From the NCBI RefSeq assembly GCF_023656515.1, contig NZ_JAMOFV010000006.1:2209243-2273242 (forward strand): 64,000 nucleotides of DNA, written 5' to 3'. The position numbers and the translations under genes are program-made. Source of the stretch: Clostridium swellfunianum (GTDB taxonomy: Bacteria; Bacillota; Clostridia; Clostridiales; Clostridiaceae). The notes under the pieces were generated by a model. It made no database searches. It worked only from the letters and a program-made list of their open reading frames with translations, and had not been told where the DNA came from. Each line of letters starts with the position of its first letter. The first letter of the stretch is position 1. Of the stretch, positions 1-8,066 are shown piece by piece.

Positions 1-1017
1 GCCGTAGTCCATATAAAAATCTATAACGTCTCCAATATTATAATTAATATTGCAATTTGTTATGTCCACTATAAGATGATCACTGCTGGCGCCGAGCACC
101 TTAACACTTGTATTAACACTCTCTATGCCTTCAGGTACTATATCCTGTCTTCCTAATGCAATAATTGCCCTCTTAATAATTCCCTTATCTTCAAATTTTG
201 GAATTTGACCAAAAGCATCTATTCCTATTGTTCCAACAGGGACCGATGGTTTTTCTTTAATTTCAATAATTTCGCCTTTCAGAATGAAGGAATCCCTATA
301 GCAGCCGGTTATATGATTGCCAAAAGCAGTTTCTCGTCCAAGTACAATGGCTTCTCCAATTCTTAACTGGTTAATTCCTTTAGGTATAGTATTGTTTAAA
401 ATTGCATAAAGACTGCTGGAATTTCCTCCAGAAATTATTGGAAGCCTTAAGCCATAAGATTTCTCGATTTTCTTTCTTAACTCCATTAGCCTTCCTAAAT
501 TATCTTTATCTGGTATAACTCCACCATAACAAGTCAAGTTTGTACCTATACCGCAAAGCCTTATATTTGGCATTCGATTTATGCTGGTTACCATTTGAAG
601 TACATCTTTCTCTAAAATTCCTTCTCTCAAATCTCCTAAGTCAACCATCAATATTATGTGATGAATTTTATTAAGCCTTCTGGCTGCATCGGAAAGTTTT
701 TTAACAGTATCAATTTCTGAATTTAAACTTATATCACAATATTTGATTATCTCTACAGCTTGGCTTTCCATAGGTATTCTTAGGAGCATTTTTCTACACT
801 TTAAACCACCAATTCTTTTTAGGTTCTCAATCCTGGAGTCTCCAATAATTTCTATTCCACCTCTCAACATAGCTTCAACTATTGGCTTTTTTGCTCCAAA
901 CACTTTGCTTACACCCACAATGTGGATTTCCTTGCTTTTGCATATATCTACAATTTTTTTTGTGTTGTGAATTATCTTGTTCAAATTTATTTCTATGCAA
1001 GGATATTTTTTTTTCAT
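1..1017 (-). CDS. orr: Ornithine racemase (partial, C-terminus outside window)
   Basis: PLP-dependent alanine-racemase-like (fold III) enzyme. It would interconvert L- and D-ornithine so that D-ornithine 4,5-aminomutase has its substrate. The frame is open from an ATG at 1017, preceded by GGGGGAAAT, to the window edge (339 codons). It carries the N-terminal PLP lysine in a GVSK motif (about K38) and a glycine-rich SGGNSS segment typical of the family. It is the last visible gene of the ornithine operon, 13 bp after or4. The family alone could also mean another amino-acid racemase; the operon context decides for ornithine. The C-terminal end is cut off by the window start. Confidence 0.87.
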   Translation of the reverse strand, partial: MKKKYPCIEINLNKIIHNTKKIVDICKSKEIHIVGVSKVFGAKKPIVEAMLRGGIEIIGDSRIENLKRIGGLKCRKMLLRIPMESQAVEIIKYCDISLNSEIDTVKKLSDAARRLNKIHHIILMVDLGDLREGILEKDVLQMVTSINRMPNIRLCGIGTNLTCYGGVIPDKDNLGRLMELRKKIEKSYGLRLPIISGGNSSSLYAILNNTIPKGINQLRIGEAIVLGRETAFGNHITGCYRDSFILKGEIIEIKEKPSVPVGTIGIDAFGQIPKFEDKGIIKRAIIALGRQDIVPEGIESVNTSVKVLGASSDHLIVDITNCNINYNIGDVIDFYMDYG

Positions 1018-1030
1018 ATTTCCCCCTGAC

Positions 1031-2362
1031 TTATATCCCCAAGCTCTGTCTTAGCAATATTAATGCTGCTGCTTTATTTTCTTTACTCAATACTCCAGCA
1101 CAAGCCATTATATAATTTCTATCTAGAAATACTTCTGCACTTGCTCTTGGAAGCATGGTCAAATCCTCTTTATTATATCTAATTTCTCTTAAAAGCTTTT
1201 GCCCATCTGGCAGTCTTGTAAGTGCTCCACCAGTACCTATAATATATTTAATTTTAGACAAATCTTTGCCGTAAGCTACAATCTGCTTGCTAGCACCATA
1301 GTTTCTTTTTAGATATCCAACATGTCTATTCAATGCTATTTCTAAAGCCTTTTTGGTCAGTATTAAACTGCAATCTATCTCTTGTTTAGTGGAGGGAATT
1401 GATTTTATATTATCAGTTATAAATTGTTTGTTAACGCTTTTCAGATCTCTTAAATCAAGTAAATCTATTATATTGCCGCTATTAACATATACACCCAAAT
1501 CTCCTTCTACTGTTCGCTTTGCCACAGGCTCAGGACTAATAAGTATATCCAATATCTCAGAGCTTCCTTCAGTTACAGAATGAACATCCGTTGTAGCACC
1601 TCCCACATCGAGTACTAGTACATCCCCTAAGATTTCATGCAGCAACTTTGCACTCTCCATTACAGCTCCTGGTGTGGGCATAATTGTACCATTAACCATA
1701 TCCTTAATTTGATTCATTCCAGGTGCCCTAGTGATATTATTCTCAAAGGCCTTTTGAATAATCTTTCTTGAAGGTTCCACATTAAGCTCGTCAATTTTAG
1801 GATAAACATTATCCACTATATAAAGCTCCTGCCCCTTAAAAAGCTCTCTTACCTCTTCATGGTTTGCTGAATTTCCACAGTATACTATAGGCTTATTTAG
1901 CATTTCCCTGCTTAATACTTCAGAATTATATAAAGCAGTTTCTCTCTCTCCAAAATCTGTTCCTCCAGCTATCATAATGAGGTTTGGTTCTATTTGCTTT
2001 ATTCTTTTTATATCGCTGCTTCTAAGTTTCCCTGCAGTAACTAGCTTTATATTACCTCCAGCTCCAAGAGCAGCTTCCTTTGCAGCCTTAACAGTCATAT
2101 CTTCAACTAACCCGTGAACTGTAATTTTTAATCCACCTGCTGCACTGCTGGCAGCTAACATCCTATTCCAGATTATGCACTCACCTATTTGAGATTCCAA
2201 ATCTTCAATAGACTTTCTAAGTCCTATATTAACATCGCCTTCCTGCACTGTGGTGTAGCTTTTGCCCTGTCCTATTATCTCAATGCTGCTTTTATTAAGC
2301 TTGAAACCAGTAGTAACAGTCGTAGTACTCCCTATCTCGGATACTAGGTAGTCTATTCTCAT
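1031..2362 (-). CDS. GlmL/MutL-like ASKHA protein of the ornithine cluster (or4)
   Basis: 443-residue protein of the MutL/GlmL family that travels with adenosylcobalamin-dependent amino-acid mutases. The actin-like ATPase signatures are visible: an N-terminal EIGSTTT phosphate loop (residues 9-15) and a second LDVGGATTDVHS loop in the middle. The ATG at 2362 is preferred over one 15 bp upstream because GGAAGGAGGAG lies directly before it. It sits between oraE and orr. The biochemical role is not established in what I can see; by analogy with the glutamate mutase clusters a chaperone or reactivation role for the B12 enzyme is an inference. Confidence 0.82.
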   Translation of the reverse strand: MRIDYLVSEIGSTTTVTTGFKLNKSSIEIIGQGKSYTTVQEGDVNIGLRKSIEDLESQIGECIIWNRMLAASSAAGGLKITVHGLVEDMTVKAAKEAALGAGGNIKLVTAGKLRSSDIKRIKQIEPNLIMIAGGTDFGERETALYNSEVLSREMLNKPIVYCGNSANHEEVRELFKGQELYIVDNVYPKIDELNVEPSRKIIQKAFENNITRAPGMNQIKDMVNGTIMPTPGAVMESAKLLHEILGDVLVLDVGGATTDVHSVTEGSSEILDILISPEPVAKRTVEGDLGVYVNSGNIIDLLDLRDLKSVNKQFITDNIKSIPSTKQEIDCSLILTKKALEIALNRHVGYLKRNYGASKQIVAYGKDLSKIKYIIGTGGALTRLPDGQKLLREIRYNKEDLTMLPRASAEVFLDRNYIMACAGVLSKENKAAALILLRQSLGI

Positions 2363-2428
2363 AGCTCCTCCTTCCATTAAGCATATTGCCTATTTTGTTT
2401 TATAAACTCATGAATATATAAATATTTA

Positions 2429-4609
2429 CTAGCTATCTTGTCTCCTTTGAAACTCCTCTACAATAAAAGTAGCTACATGGTTTCCATTGGTTCCTCTACC
2501 AAAGCCTGCATCCATTCCATTTGCTTTTGCTATTTCATCATTTACTTGAGTTCCCCCTGAAATAAGTATTAGTCTATCTCGAACACCTTTTTCCACACAG
2601 AGATCATGAAGCTTTTTCATATTCTTTATATGAATATCATTGTGAGTAATAATTGTACTTGCCATAACAACCTGTGCATTAGTTTCTACAGCAGCATCGA
2701 TAAGCTTTTCTATAGGACAAGATGTACCTAAATACTCGCAATGAATACCATACTTTTCAACTCCGCCATGCTTAATATCGATTATTTCTCTAAGACCTAC
2801 TGAGTGTTCATCCTCCCCAACTGTCCCTGCCACAATTTTAACTGGATGCTGTTTTATATATTCTCTTATAAAATCCTCGCCTAAAACTTTTTTGGGCTCT
2901 GCTATTTTAAGTTTCTGCTTATCTACTGAGAAATTAACCTTACCTTTTATTTCAACTAAAGTCCCTTCAGCTTCCTGCATTACCTGCTTATGAATAACTT
3001 CAACTTCAGTTAAGTTCATATTTTTCCCGATTTCTATTGCAGCTGCCTCACTTATTAGTTCACTTTCAGGTATGAACATAGTCACTGACAGAAAGCCATC
3101 TTTTTTCCATTGAACCTCAGGCATAACTGTATTATTTTCTTTTAAGTTTTCCAATCTCTTGTATACATTATCGTTTTCATCCAGCTCATCAATAAATTTT
3201 ATCTTTTCATGTCTGCATAGAGTGCATCCTTCAATCGCATCACAAGCTTGTGCATATTCTACTGGTATATTGTTATAACCAAAATGAGCGCATACTGGAG
3301 CAAAGTAATCTTTTTCTCTTGGAAAAATTGAGTCTGCAGCTATACCGCCGTCTATTCTTCTGGCAATACCATCGCCATTTCTTTGCGGGTATTCGCCCGA
3401 ATCAACAAAAAAGCCATCTTCAACTGCTTTAAAGTATCCTCCGTGTTCAATTATCTCTTCAAGAAAAAGCACTGCTCTTTCCTTTAGTTCTCTAACTTTT
3501 TCTGGAAGATAGCCATCTTTCTTAAGCTCTATCATATCCATGAGCCCATCCATACCAATTAAAGCCTGCTTTGCTGTGTTAATAGCATGCATATTATTAT
3601 AATGCCAAGGTACGTTTCTTCCCTCATCAGGTGTAATTGTACTTTGAATATCTGCTGAGGTTAGTTTAGATATCATTAAATTTAAAGTGTGTCCTACAGT
3701 TGCTTCTCTTGTGCAGGATTCAATATATTTTGTATTCATCTGAGCTCTCATCTTATAATCCTTGAATAAATCTCTCAATGCAACTGCATAGGGAAGATCT
3801 ATCCTTATGCATGGTGCAGGTGCTGAAGTAGGCGGAACTGTTGATAATGCTATGTTTTCCTTTTTCATACCAACGAGTTCTGAAAACTTGCTATTTATAG
3901 CATGCTGCACCATAAGCTCAGGCATTACTTTATAGCCCTTCATAGCTGTTGCATTTGCATTATGTGCTCCATCAATCTGAAGCATGCCTGCCCAGTTCAT
4001 TAGTTTTTTTGCAACTGCTGCATCAACAAATGAACGAATCATGTTTATATTTCTATATAACACATTATATTGAGGGTCTTGGTGTGCTCCGTTAACTCCT
4101 TCTTCTGCGAACATAACTGCTATATCTGGTCCTGCCACTCCTGACACATAAGAGTGAAAGTTGATTTTTCTTCCAACTTCTTCTTCGATTAAATCCAAGG
4201 CTTTTCTGGTAGCTCGAACTTGCTTTCTTGTAACTGCAATTCCACCTACACCTTCAGGTGAACCTTCTACAAGCCCATCGAAATGGCTTTGCCCTGCAGT
4301 TCGTATAACCATTATATGATCTGCTCCATGCCAAGCGGCCATCCTCATTCTTCTTATATCATCTTCAAAACGTCCTGAAGCAATTTCTGTTGTTATGACA
4401 GGTTTGGGCTGAGGATCGATGTTGTTAAAACTGCGCGCAGCTGGAAGTGGGTGACTGTCTTTGAGTGGCTTTGATACTTCTTTGTACTGGAATTCTCCAA
4501 TCTTATCCGAGTAATCTTCTCTCCAATGCCAGCCTCTTCTTTTAGGAGCGTAATTCTCCAAATCTTTCAATATTTCATCAATATTCAACTTTTTATTTCT
4601 TTGCATCAT
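2429..4609 (-). CDS. oraE: D-ornithine 4,5-aminomutase, large subunit (B12/PLP)
   Basis: Large subunit of the enzyme that moves the terminal amino group of D-ornithine to C4, giving 2,4-diaminopentanoate, with adenosylcobalamin and PLP. The protein has 726 residues from the chosen ATG. The base-off cobalamin motif D-x-H-x-x-G is seen at about residues 600-605 (DEHSVG), followed by a lysine 11 residues after the histidine (K613), the spacing known for the PLP lysine of this family. The start at 4609 is taken because AGGGG lies 8 bp before it; a GTG at 4618 in frame would overlap oraS. oraS ends 1 bp upstream, so the two subunits are translationally coupled. Confidence 0.94.
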   Translation of the reverse strand: MMQRNKKLNIDEILKDLENYAPKRRGWHWREDYSDKIGEFQYKEVSKPLKDSHPLPAARSFNNIDPQPKPVITTEIASGRFEDDIRRMRMAAWHGADHIMVIRTAGQSHFDGLVEGSPEGVGGIAVTRKQVRATRKALDLIEEEVGRKINFHSYVSGVAGPDIAVMFAEEGVNGAHQDPQYNVLYRNINMIRSFVDAAVAKKLMNWAGMLQIDGAHNANATAMKGYKVMPELMVQHAINSKFSELVGMKKENIALSTVPPTSAPAPCIRIDLPYAVALRDLFKDYKMRAQMNTKYIESCTREATVGHTLNLMISKLTSADIQSTITPDEGRNVPWHYNNMHAINTAKQALIGMDGLMDMIELKKDGYLPEKVRELKERAVLFLEEIIEHGGYFKAVEDGFFVDSGEYPQRNGDGIARRIDGGIAADSIFPREKDYFAPVCAHFGYNNIPVEYAQACDAIEGCTLCRHEKIKFIDELDENDNVYKRLENLKENNTVMPEVQWKKDGFLSVTMFIPESELISEAAAIEIGKNMNLTEVEVIHKQVMQEAEGTLVEIKGKVNFSVDKQKLKIAEPKKVLGEDFIREYIKQHPVKIVAGTVGEDEHSVGLREIIDIKHGGVEKYGIHCEYLGTSCPIEKLIDAAVETNAQVVMASTIITHNDIHIKNMKKLHDLCVEKGVRDRLILISGGTQVNDEIAKANGMDAGFGRGTNGNHVATFIVEEFQRRQDS

Positions 4610-4610
4610 C

Positions 4611-4970
4611 TTATTCACCCCTAAATACCTTTATAACTACGTCCCAGCCTATTCCTCTGCTAAGCTCTTCTCCAGCTTCAAGATATGAAATATTTTTCAG
4701 CTTTGAATATGCCAGTACAACATTTCCCATTCCTTTTCCCATAAGTTTATACTTTATACCTTCTTTAACAAGGTTGCCAGCTTGGATACTAGAAAATCCC
4801 ATCCTTAAAAGCACCGATCTCTCAACAGCTGGGCTAGTATGGTTATATGCCAATTCCACCATAGGCTTTACTATTTGCTCAGTAAGATTCCAAAATCTAT
4901 CGTATAATTCTTCATCCCTTAAATTTTTAACATGTTCTCTTCTCTTTTCAAAATCATCTTCTCTTTTCAT
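4611..4970 (-). CDS. oraS: D-ornithine 4,5-aminomutase, small subunit
   Basis: 119-residue small subunit that pairs with OraE in the heterodimeric D-ornithine 4,5-aminomutase. It is recognised from its size, its helical N-terminus (KREDDFEKRREHVKNLRDEE), the segment around RMGFSSIQA, and its fixed position directly before oraE. The ATG abuts the ortB stop codon (TAG then ATG) and has GGGAGGT upstream, inside the ortB tail. No cofactor motif is expected in this subunit. Confidence 0.92.
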   Translation of the reverse strand: MKREDDFEKRREHVKNLRDEELYDRFWNLTEQIVKPMVELAYNHTSPAVERSVLLRMGFSSIQAGNLVKEGIKYKLMGKGMGNVVLAYSKLKNISYLEAGEELSRGIGWDVVIKVFRGE

Positions 4971-6392
4971 CTATAATACCTCCCTGACATATACATTCAT
5001 GTTCGATAATAGTTCTAACATGCACAATCTATCCATTTTTGTTTCCTCGCATAAAAAATTCAGATCTATTTTATCTAATAAATTTGTATTTTTATGTTTT
5101 ATAACATTTACCACATAAGATTTTTTATAATAGTTCAAATCCATTTCTTTAACAGCCAACATTGACGGATGTTCGGGCAGTATAATATTTGCTCCAGGAA
5201 TTTCTGCTGAGGGGTTCCCTATTTTTATATCAATACCATTTTTTTTAGCAAAACTTAACTGAGAAAGAAGATGTTTTCCCGCTCCTGTATATTCTGTTTC
5301 CTGTATAACAATTATTTGTTCATCTTCCATTTCCTGGGCAATAATGAAAGCTGCTGCTAGCGAAGTATTTCCTGCTGGTCCTCTTTCCAGTCCCTCTATT
5401 TGTGCTAAAAGTTCAGTCATATAAAACACCTCACCCTGGGTAACAGTAACATATCTGTCAAGATACCTTAATGGCCTTGCTGCGCTCCTTGGTACATCTG
5501 ACCTATCAGGCCATGTCATAAAGGGTATTCCAAAACCAGTATGTCCTGTAGTGAAGGATTTTCTATTGAAATCTTTGTCAGAGGCCATATGGAGTCCTGT
5601 TAAATCTACAGAAGCACCAACTATTTTTGTGCCTATTGCTCCAGCTTTCTTAAGTCCTCTTGCGGTACCAGTAACGTTTCCTCCACCTGCATGTGTAATA
5701 ACAACAGCATCAGGATCCTTCCCAAGCTTTTCTCTACAGCCTGTTGCTATTTCATAGCCTAAAGATTCAATTCCTAATATTCCATATACAGAGTACAACG
5801 AAGCGTTGTAAAAACTAGTCTCATCTAAAACTTTTAGGAATGTATAAAAAAGTTCTGGACCTACAGTCAATCTTAAAACCTCTGCTCCTAAGCATTCACA
5901 TTTTCTTGTTTTTTCAAGTATTTCCGGTTGACCTATTTTGTTCGAATCATAGCATTCTTGAACGATTATACTTTTAAGACCTCTTGCAGCAGCTTGTGAC
6001 GCAACTGCTGCTCCATAATTTCCAGAGGTTGCTGAAGCTATTCCTTTATAACCCCTAACTTTAGCATCATAAACAGAAATAGAAGCTCTTCTATCTTTAA
6101 AGCTTCCTGATGGATTGCAACTTTCATCTTTAATAAATATCCTAGCTGCTTTCCCTGTCTTAGAAACTCTCCTTGCCAAAGCAGTAATATTTCTCAGTTC
6201 AAGAAGAGGTGTGTTTCCAACCCCTGCATCTTCTTGTATTTTCATTACTTCTGACAAAGAATACCCTGAATCTCTCATCATCCTCTCGTAGTCAAAGGAT
6301 ATGGACCCAGTTTCGTAATTAGAATAATCTATTCCTACAGATTTAAGCATTATCTCATTTTTCCGCTGCATAATGTTGTTATATTCACTCAT
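4971..6392 (-). CDS. ortB: 2-amino-4-oxopentanoate thiolase, beta subunit
   Basis: PLP fold-type II (threonine-synthase-like) subunit of the thiolase that cleaves 2-amino-4-oxopentanoate with CoA to acetyl-CoA and alanine. The SGSFKDRR segment supplies the PLP lysine (K99), and a glycine-rich GGGNVTG phosphate-binding loop follows. A longer in-frame reading reaches 6428, but the ATG at 6392 is chosen: it overlaps the ortA stop codon by 8 bp and has GGGGTG just upstream. The protein is then 473 residues. The overlap implies coupled synthesis of the two thiolase subunits. Confidence 0.93.
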   Translation of the reverse strand: MSEYNNIMQRKNEIMLKSVGIDYSNYETGSISFDYERMMRDSGYSLSEVMKIQEDAGVGNTPLLELRNITALARRVSKTGKAARIFIKDESCNPSGSFKDRRASISVYDAKVRGYKGIASATSGNYGAAVASQAAARGLKSIIVQECYDSNKIGQPEILEKTRKCECLGAEVLRLTVGPELFYTFLKVLDETSFYNASLYSVYGILGIESLGYEIATGCREKLGKDPDAVVITHAGGGNVTGTARGLKKAGAIGTKIVGASVDLTGLHMASDKDFNRKSFTTGHTGFGIPFMTWPDRSDVPRSAARPLRYLDRYVTVTQGEVFYMTELLAQIEGLERGPAGNTSLAAAFIIAQEMEDEQIIVIQETEYTGAGKHLLSQLSFAKKNGIDIKIGNPSAEIPGANIILPEHPSMLAVKEMDLNYYKKSYVVNVIKHKNTNLLDKIDLNFLCEETKMDRLCMLELLSNMNVYVREVL

Positions 6393-6687
6393 CGTCATCA
6401 CCCCACAACAACTTCTTTGCTTGAACACCTATATATGCCACCTCGGGTATAACTTCGCCAAAATCATGGCTATACCTAGGATTAACCTCAATTAATATTC
6501 CTTCCAAGGTCCTTCTATTTACAGTTTTTATTCTAGCTTTGCTTCCAATTTCAGCATCGTCCAAAAGCCATCCCTTTGCCCAAAGCTTTAGAGAGGTTTT
6601 TTTAGTATCCTTAGGAACATTTTCTGCTCTACTCTCAGCCTCTAAAATTACCTGCTCAATTTCAACAAAACTTCCTTTTGGAATCAT
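6385..6687 (-). CDS. ortA: 2-amino-4-oxopentanoate thiolase, alpha subunit
   Basis: 100-residue small subunit of the OrtAB thiolase. It is recognised by the MIPKGSFVEIE start, the central GSKARIKT segment, the acidic C-terminus and its position between ord and ortB. Its ATG overlaps the ord stop codon (TAATG), and its own stop lies inside the ortB start region. The same arrangement is known for characterised ornithine clusters in Clostridium sticklandii. Confidence 0.92.
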   Translation of the reverse strand: MIPKGSFVEIEQVILEAESRAENVPKDTKKTSLKLWAKGWLLDDAEIGSKARIKTVNRRTLEGILIEVNPRYSHDFGEVIPEVAYIGVQAKKLLWGDDDE

Positions 6688-7745
6688 TACTTATCACCCT
6701 CCTTATAGTACTTTACTGCTTCTGCAAAACTGTTTTCTAAAGCATGAGGCAGCGGCAAATCCACCATTGTCTTTAATCCTGGCATACTTGCTATTACCTG
6801 AGGTATCATGTTCACTGCAACAGCTATAGTTCCTATTCCTCCTGGAGTTTCAGGTTTTATAGAAAGATGCATATCAGGATCTCCTTTAATATATATATAG
6901 TCGCCTGTGTCTACTCCCTCACTCCCAGGATGAATCTGCTGAGGATGCTCCAGTGTAATGACTGCTTTTCCATTTTTCATGCCATAACCTGTATGAGAAC
7001 AGCCTGCTACCATACCTGGTTCTACTTTTACATAAGGTGTTTCCCTATAAGTATTAGAAATTATTGGTTCCCTTGTTTCAATAATATCGTCAATTTCAAT
7101 ACCTAAGGCCTTTGCAATCATAGGTATTGATTGCCTAAAACCAACGTGGCCAACTATTGATCCATCGCTAATGCCATTTTCAAATTTTTCAACAGTAGTT
7201 CCTACACCTTGAGATCTCATAACAGTAGTACCAAAAGGAGAAAGATCATTAACTCTTGAAGCGCATATTGATTGAACCCTTCTGCAGGCAGCTGACAGAG
7301 TTATTATAAGGGTGTCTAAAACAAAGCCCGGATTAACTCCTGTTCCTAAAATAGATACTCCATTTTCTTTTGCAAGCCTGTCTAAATCTTTTGCTAAATC
7401 CTCGTCAGCAGTATAAGGATAGGCCATTTCCTCTGCTATTGTTATGCAATTCATTTTATTTTCTACAATTGTCTTTATATATGGATAAATGTTCTTTATA
7501 AAAGAATCTATGGCTAGAATCACTATATCTGCTTTTGTTTCTTTAATTGTTTTATTAAAATTGTTGCTAATATCTATGCTTAGATTCTCTTGAAGCCCCA
7601 GCACTTCTCCTAAATCCTTACCAACCTTATTTGAATTATTGTCAATACAGGCAATAATACTAATTCCTTTTTTATCAAGAAGCATTTTAGCTATGCCACA
7701 CCCCATTGCTCCTAAACCGCATATAATAATTTTCACATTTTCCAT
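6687..7745 (-). CDS. ord: 2,4-diaminopentanoate dehydrogenase
   Basis: NAD(P)-dependent dehydrogenase of 352 residues that oxidatively deaminates 2,4-diaminopentanoate to 2-amino-4-oxopentanoate, the product of the aminomutase and substrate of OrtAB. The Rossmann glycine motif CGLGAMGCG starts at residue 9, followed by a dihydrodipicolinate-reductase-like layout with a long C-terminal substrate domain. It is the first gene of the operon: AGGGGG lies 8 bp before the ATG, and a sigma-54 -24/-12 element ends about 40 bp upstream. Confidence 0.93.
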   Translation of the reverse strand: MENVKIIICGLGAMGCGIAKMLLDKKGISIIACIDNNSNKVGKDLGEVLGLQENLSIDISNNFNKTIKETKADIVILAIDSFIKNIYPYIKTIVENKMNCITIAEEMAYPYTADEDLAKDLDRLAKENGVSILGTGVNPGFVLDTLIITLSAACRRVQSICASRVNDLSPFGTTVMRSQGVGTTVEKFENGISDGSIVGHVGFRQSIPMIAKALGIEIDDIIETREPIISNTYRETPYVKVEPGMVAGCSHTGYGMKNGKAVITLEHPQQIHPGSEGVDTGDYIYIKGDPDMHLSIKPETPGGIGTIAVAVNMIPQVIASMPGLKTMVDLPLPHALENSFAEAVKYYKEGDK

Positions 7746-7785
7746 GTTATATCCCCCTAAAATATTCCTTCATATATATTTCACT

Positions 7786-7802
7786 AGCAAGAATCAAGCC
7801 AA
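7786..7802 (-). promoter_or_regulatory. Sigma-54 (-24/-12) promoter of the ornithine operon
   Basis: On the minus strand the element reads TTGGCTTGATTCTTGCT. The invariant GG and GC doublets are separated by exactly 10 bp, as the RpoN consensus (TTGGCAC-N5-TTGCT) requires. Transcription would begin near 7775, leaving a leader of about 30 nt before ord. The adjacent upstream gene encodes a sigma-54 activator, which supports the call. The distal half of the -24 box (CT rather than CA) is imperfect. Confidence 0.8.
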
Positions 7803-7821
7803 TTTATATGCATTTCTATAC

Positions 7822-7857
7822 TTAACTGATATTTTAATCGCTTAAAATATCAGTTAA
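7822..7857. repeat. 16-bp perfect AT-rich inverted repeat upstream of ord promoter
   Basis: Two 16-bp arms (7822-7837 and 7842-7857) are perfect inverted copies around a 4-nt loop; the arm begins TTAACTGATATT. It lies about 20-55 bp upstream of the -24 box and just after the T-tract of the preceding terminator. Neither strand has a T-run directly after it, so it is not a classical terminator itself. It could be an extra protein site or cruciform-prone spacer DNA. Confidence 0.7.
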
Positions 7858-7905
7858 AAATAAAAAACCTCTTAGCAAAAGGAATATTTTATGCCAAAAG
7901 GTTTT
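7858..7905 (-). terminator. Rho-independent terminator of the sigma-54 activator gene
   Basis: On the minus strand a 14-bp stem (arms 7864-7877 and 7892-7905, two G-U wobbles, 14-nt loop) is followed by a T-rich tract, TTTATTTTT. It lies about 160 bp beyond the activator stop codon and separates activator transcription from the sigma-54 promoter of ord. Confidence 0.7.
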
Positions 7906-7965
7906 ATTTATACATTTTTTATAAAAATATCATTAATAATTTTACATATGAGATAGTAACTAAAA

Positions 7966-7987
7966 ATATGCAAAATATTTTGCATAT
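7966..7987. promoter_or_regulatory. Palindromic upstream activator site 1 (candidate)
   Basis: A perfect 22-bp palindrome whose half is ATATGCAAAAT. Its core, TGCAAAATATTTTGCA (7969-7984), resembles the second site at 8037-8052. It sits about 200 bp upstream of the predicted ord start, a usual distance for enhancer sites of sigma-54 activators. That the activator encoded next door binds here is inference. Confidence 0.6.
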
Positions 7988-8036
7988 AATTTAAATGCAG
8001 CCTGCTTGCTTTAATATATTGAATAGTTCAAATTAG

Positions 8037-8052
8037 TGCAAATTTTTTTGCA
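8037..8052. promoter_or_regulatory. Palindromic upstream activator site 2 (candidate)
   Basis: TGCAAATTTTTTTGCA, an imperfect palindrome with the same TGCAAA/TTTGCA half-sites and same 16-bp length as the core of site 1. The centres of the two sites are 68 bp apart. It lies only 15 bp after the activator stop codon and about 270 bp upstream of the predicted ord transcription start. Confidence 0.55.
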
Positions 8053-8066
8053 TTATACTGCCGATT

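Noticed and set aside
2363-2377. An upstream ATG for or4 and similar upstream starts for aspS, hemZ, rpoD, dnaG, prmA and dnaJ.
   Set aside because: In each case the upstream start overlaps or lies beside the ribosome binding site of a better start and adds residues without homology.
4774-5118. A 114-codon plus-strand reading frame opposite oraS and ortB.
   Set aside because: It is an antisense shadow of well-conserved genes with no RBS and no recognisable product.
7877-7901. GC and GG doublets on the minus strand that look like a second sigma-54 promoter.
   Set aside because: The doublets are 17 bp apart, not the required 10, and the sequence is explained by the arms of the terminator hairpin.
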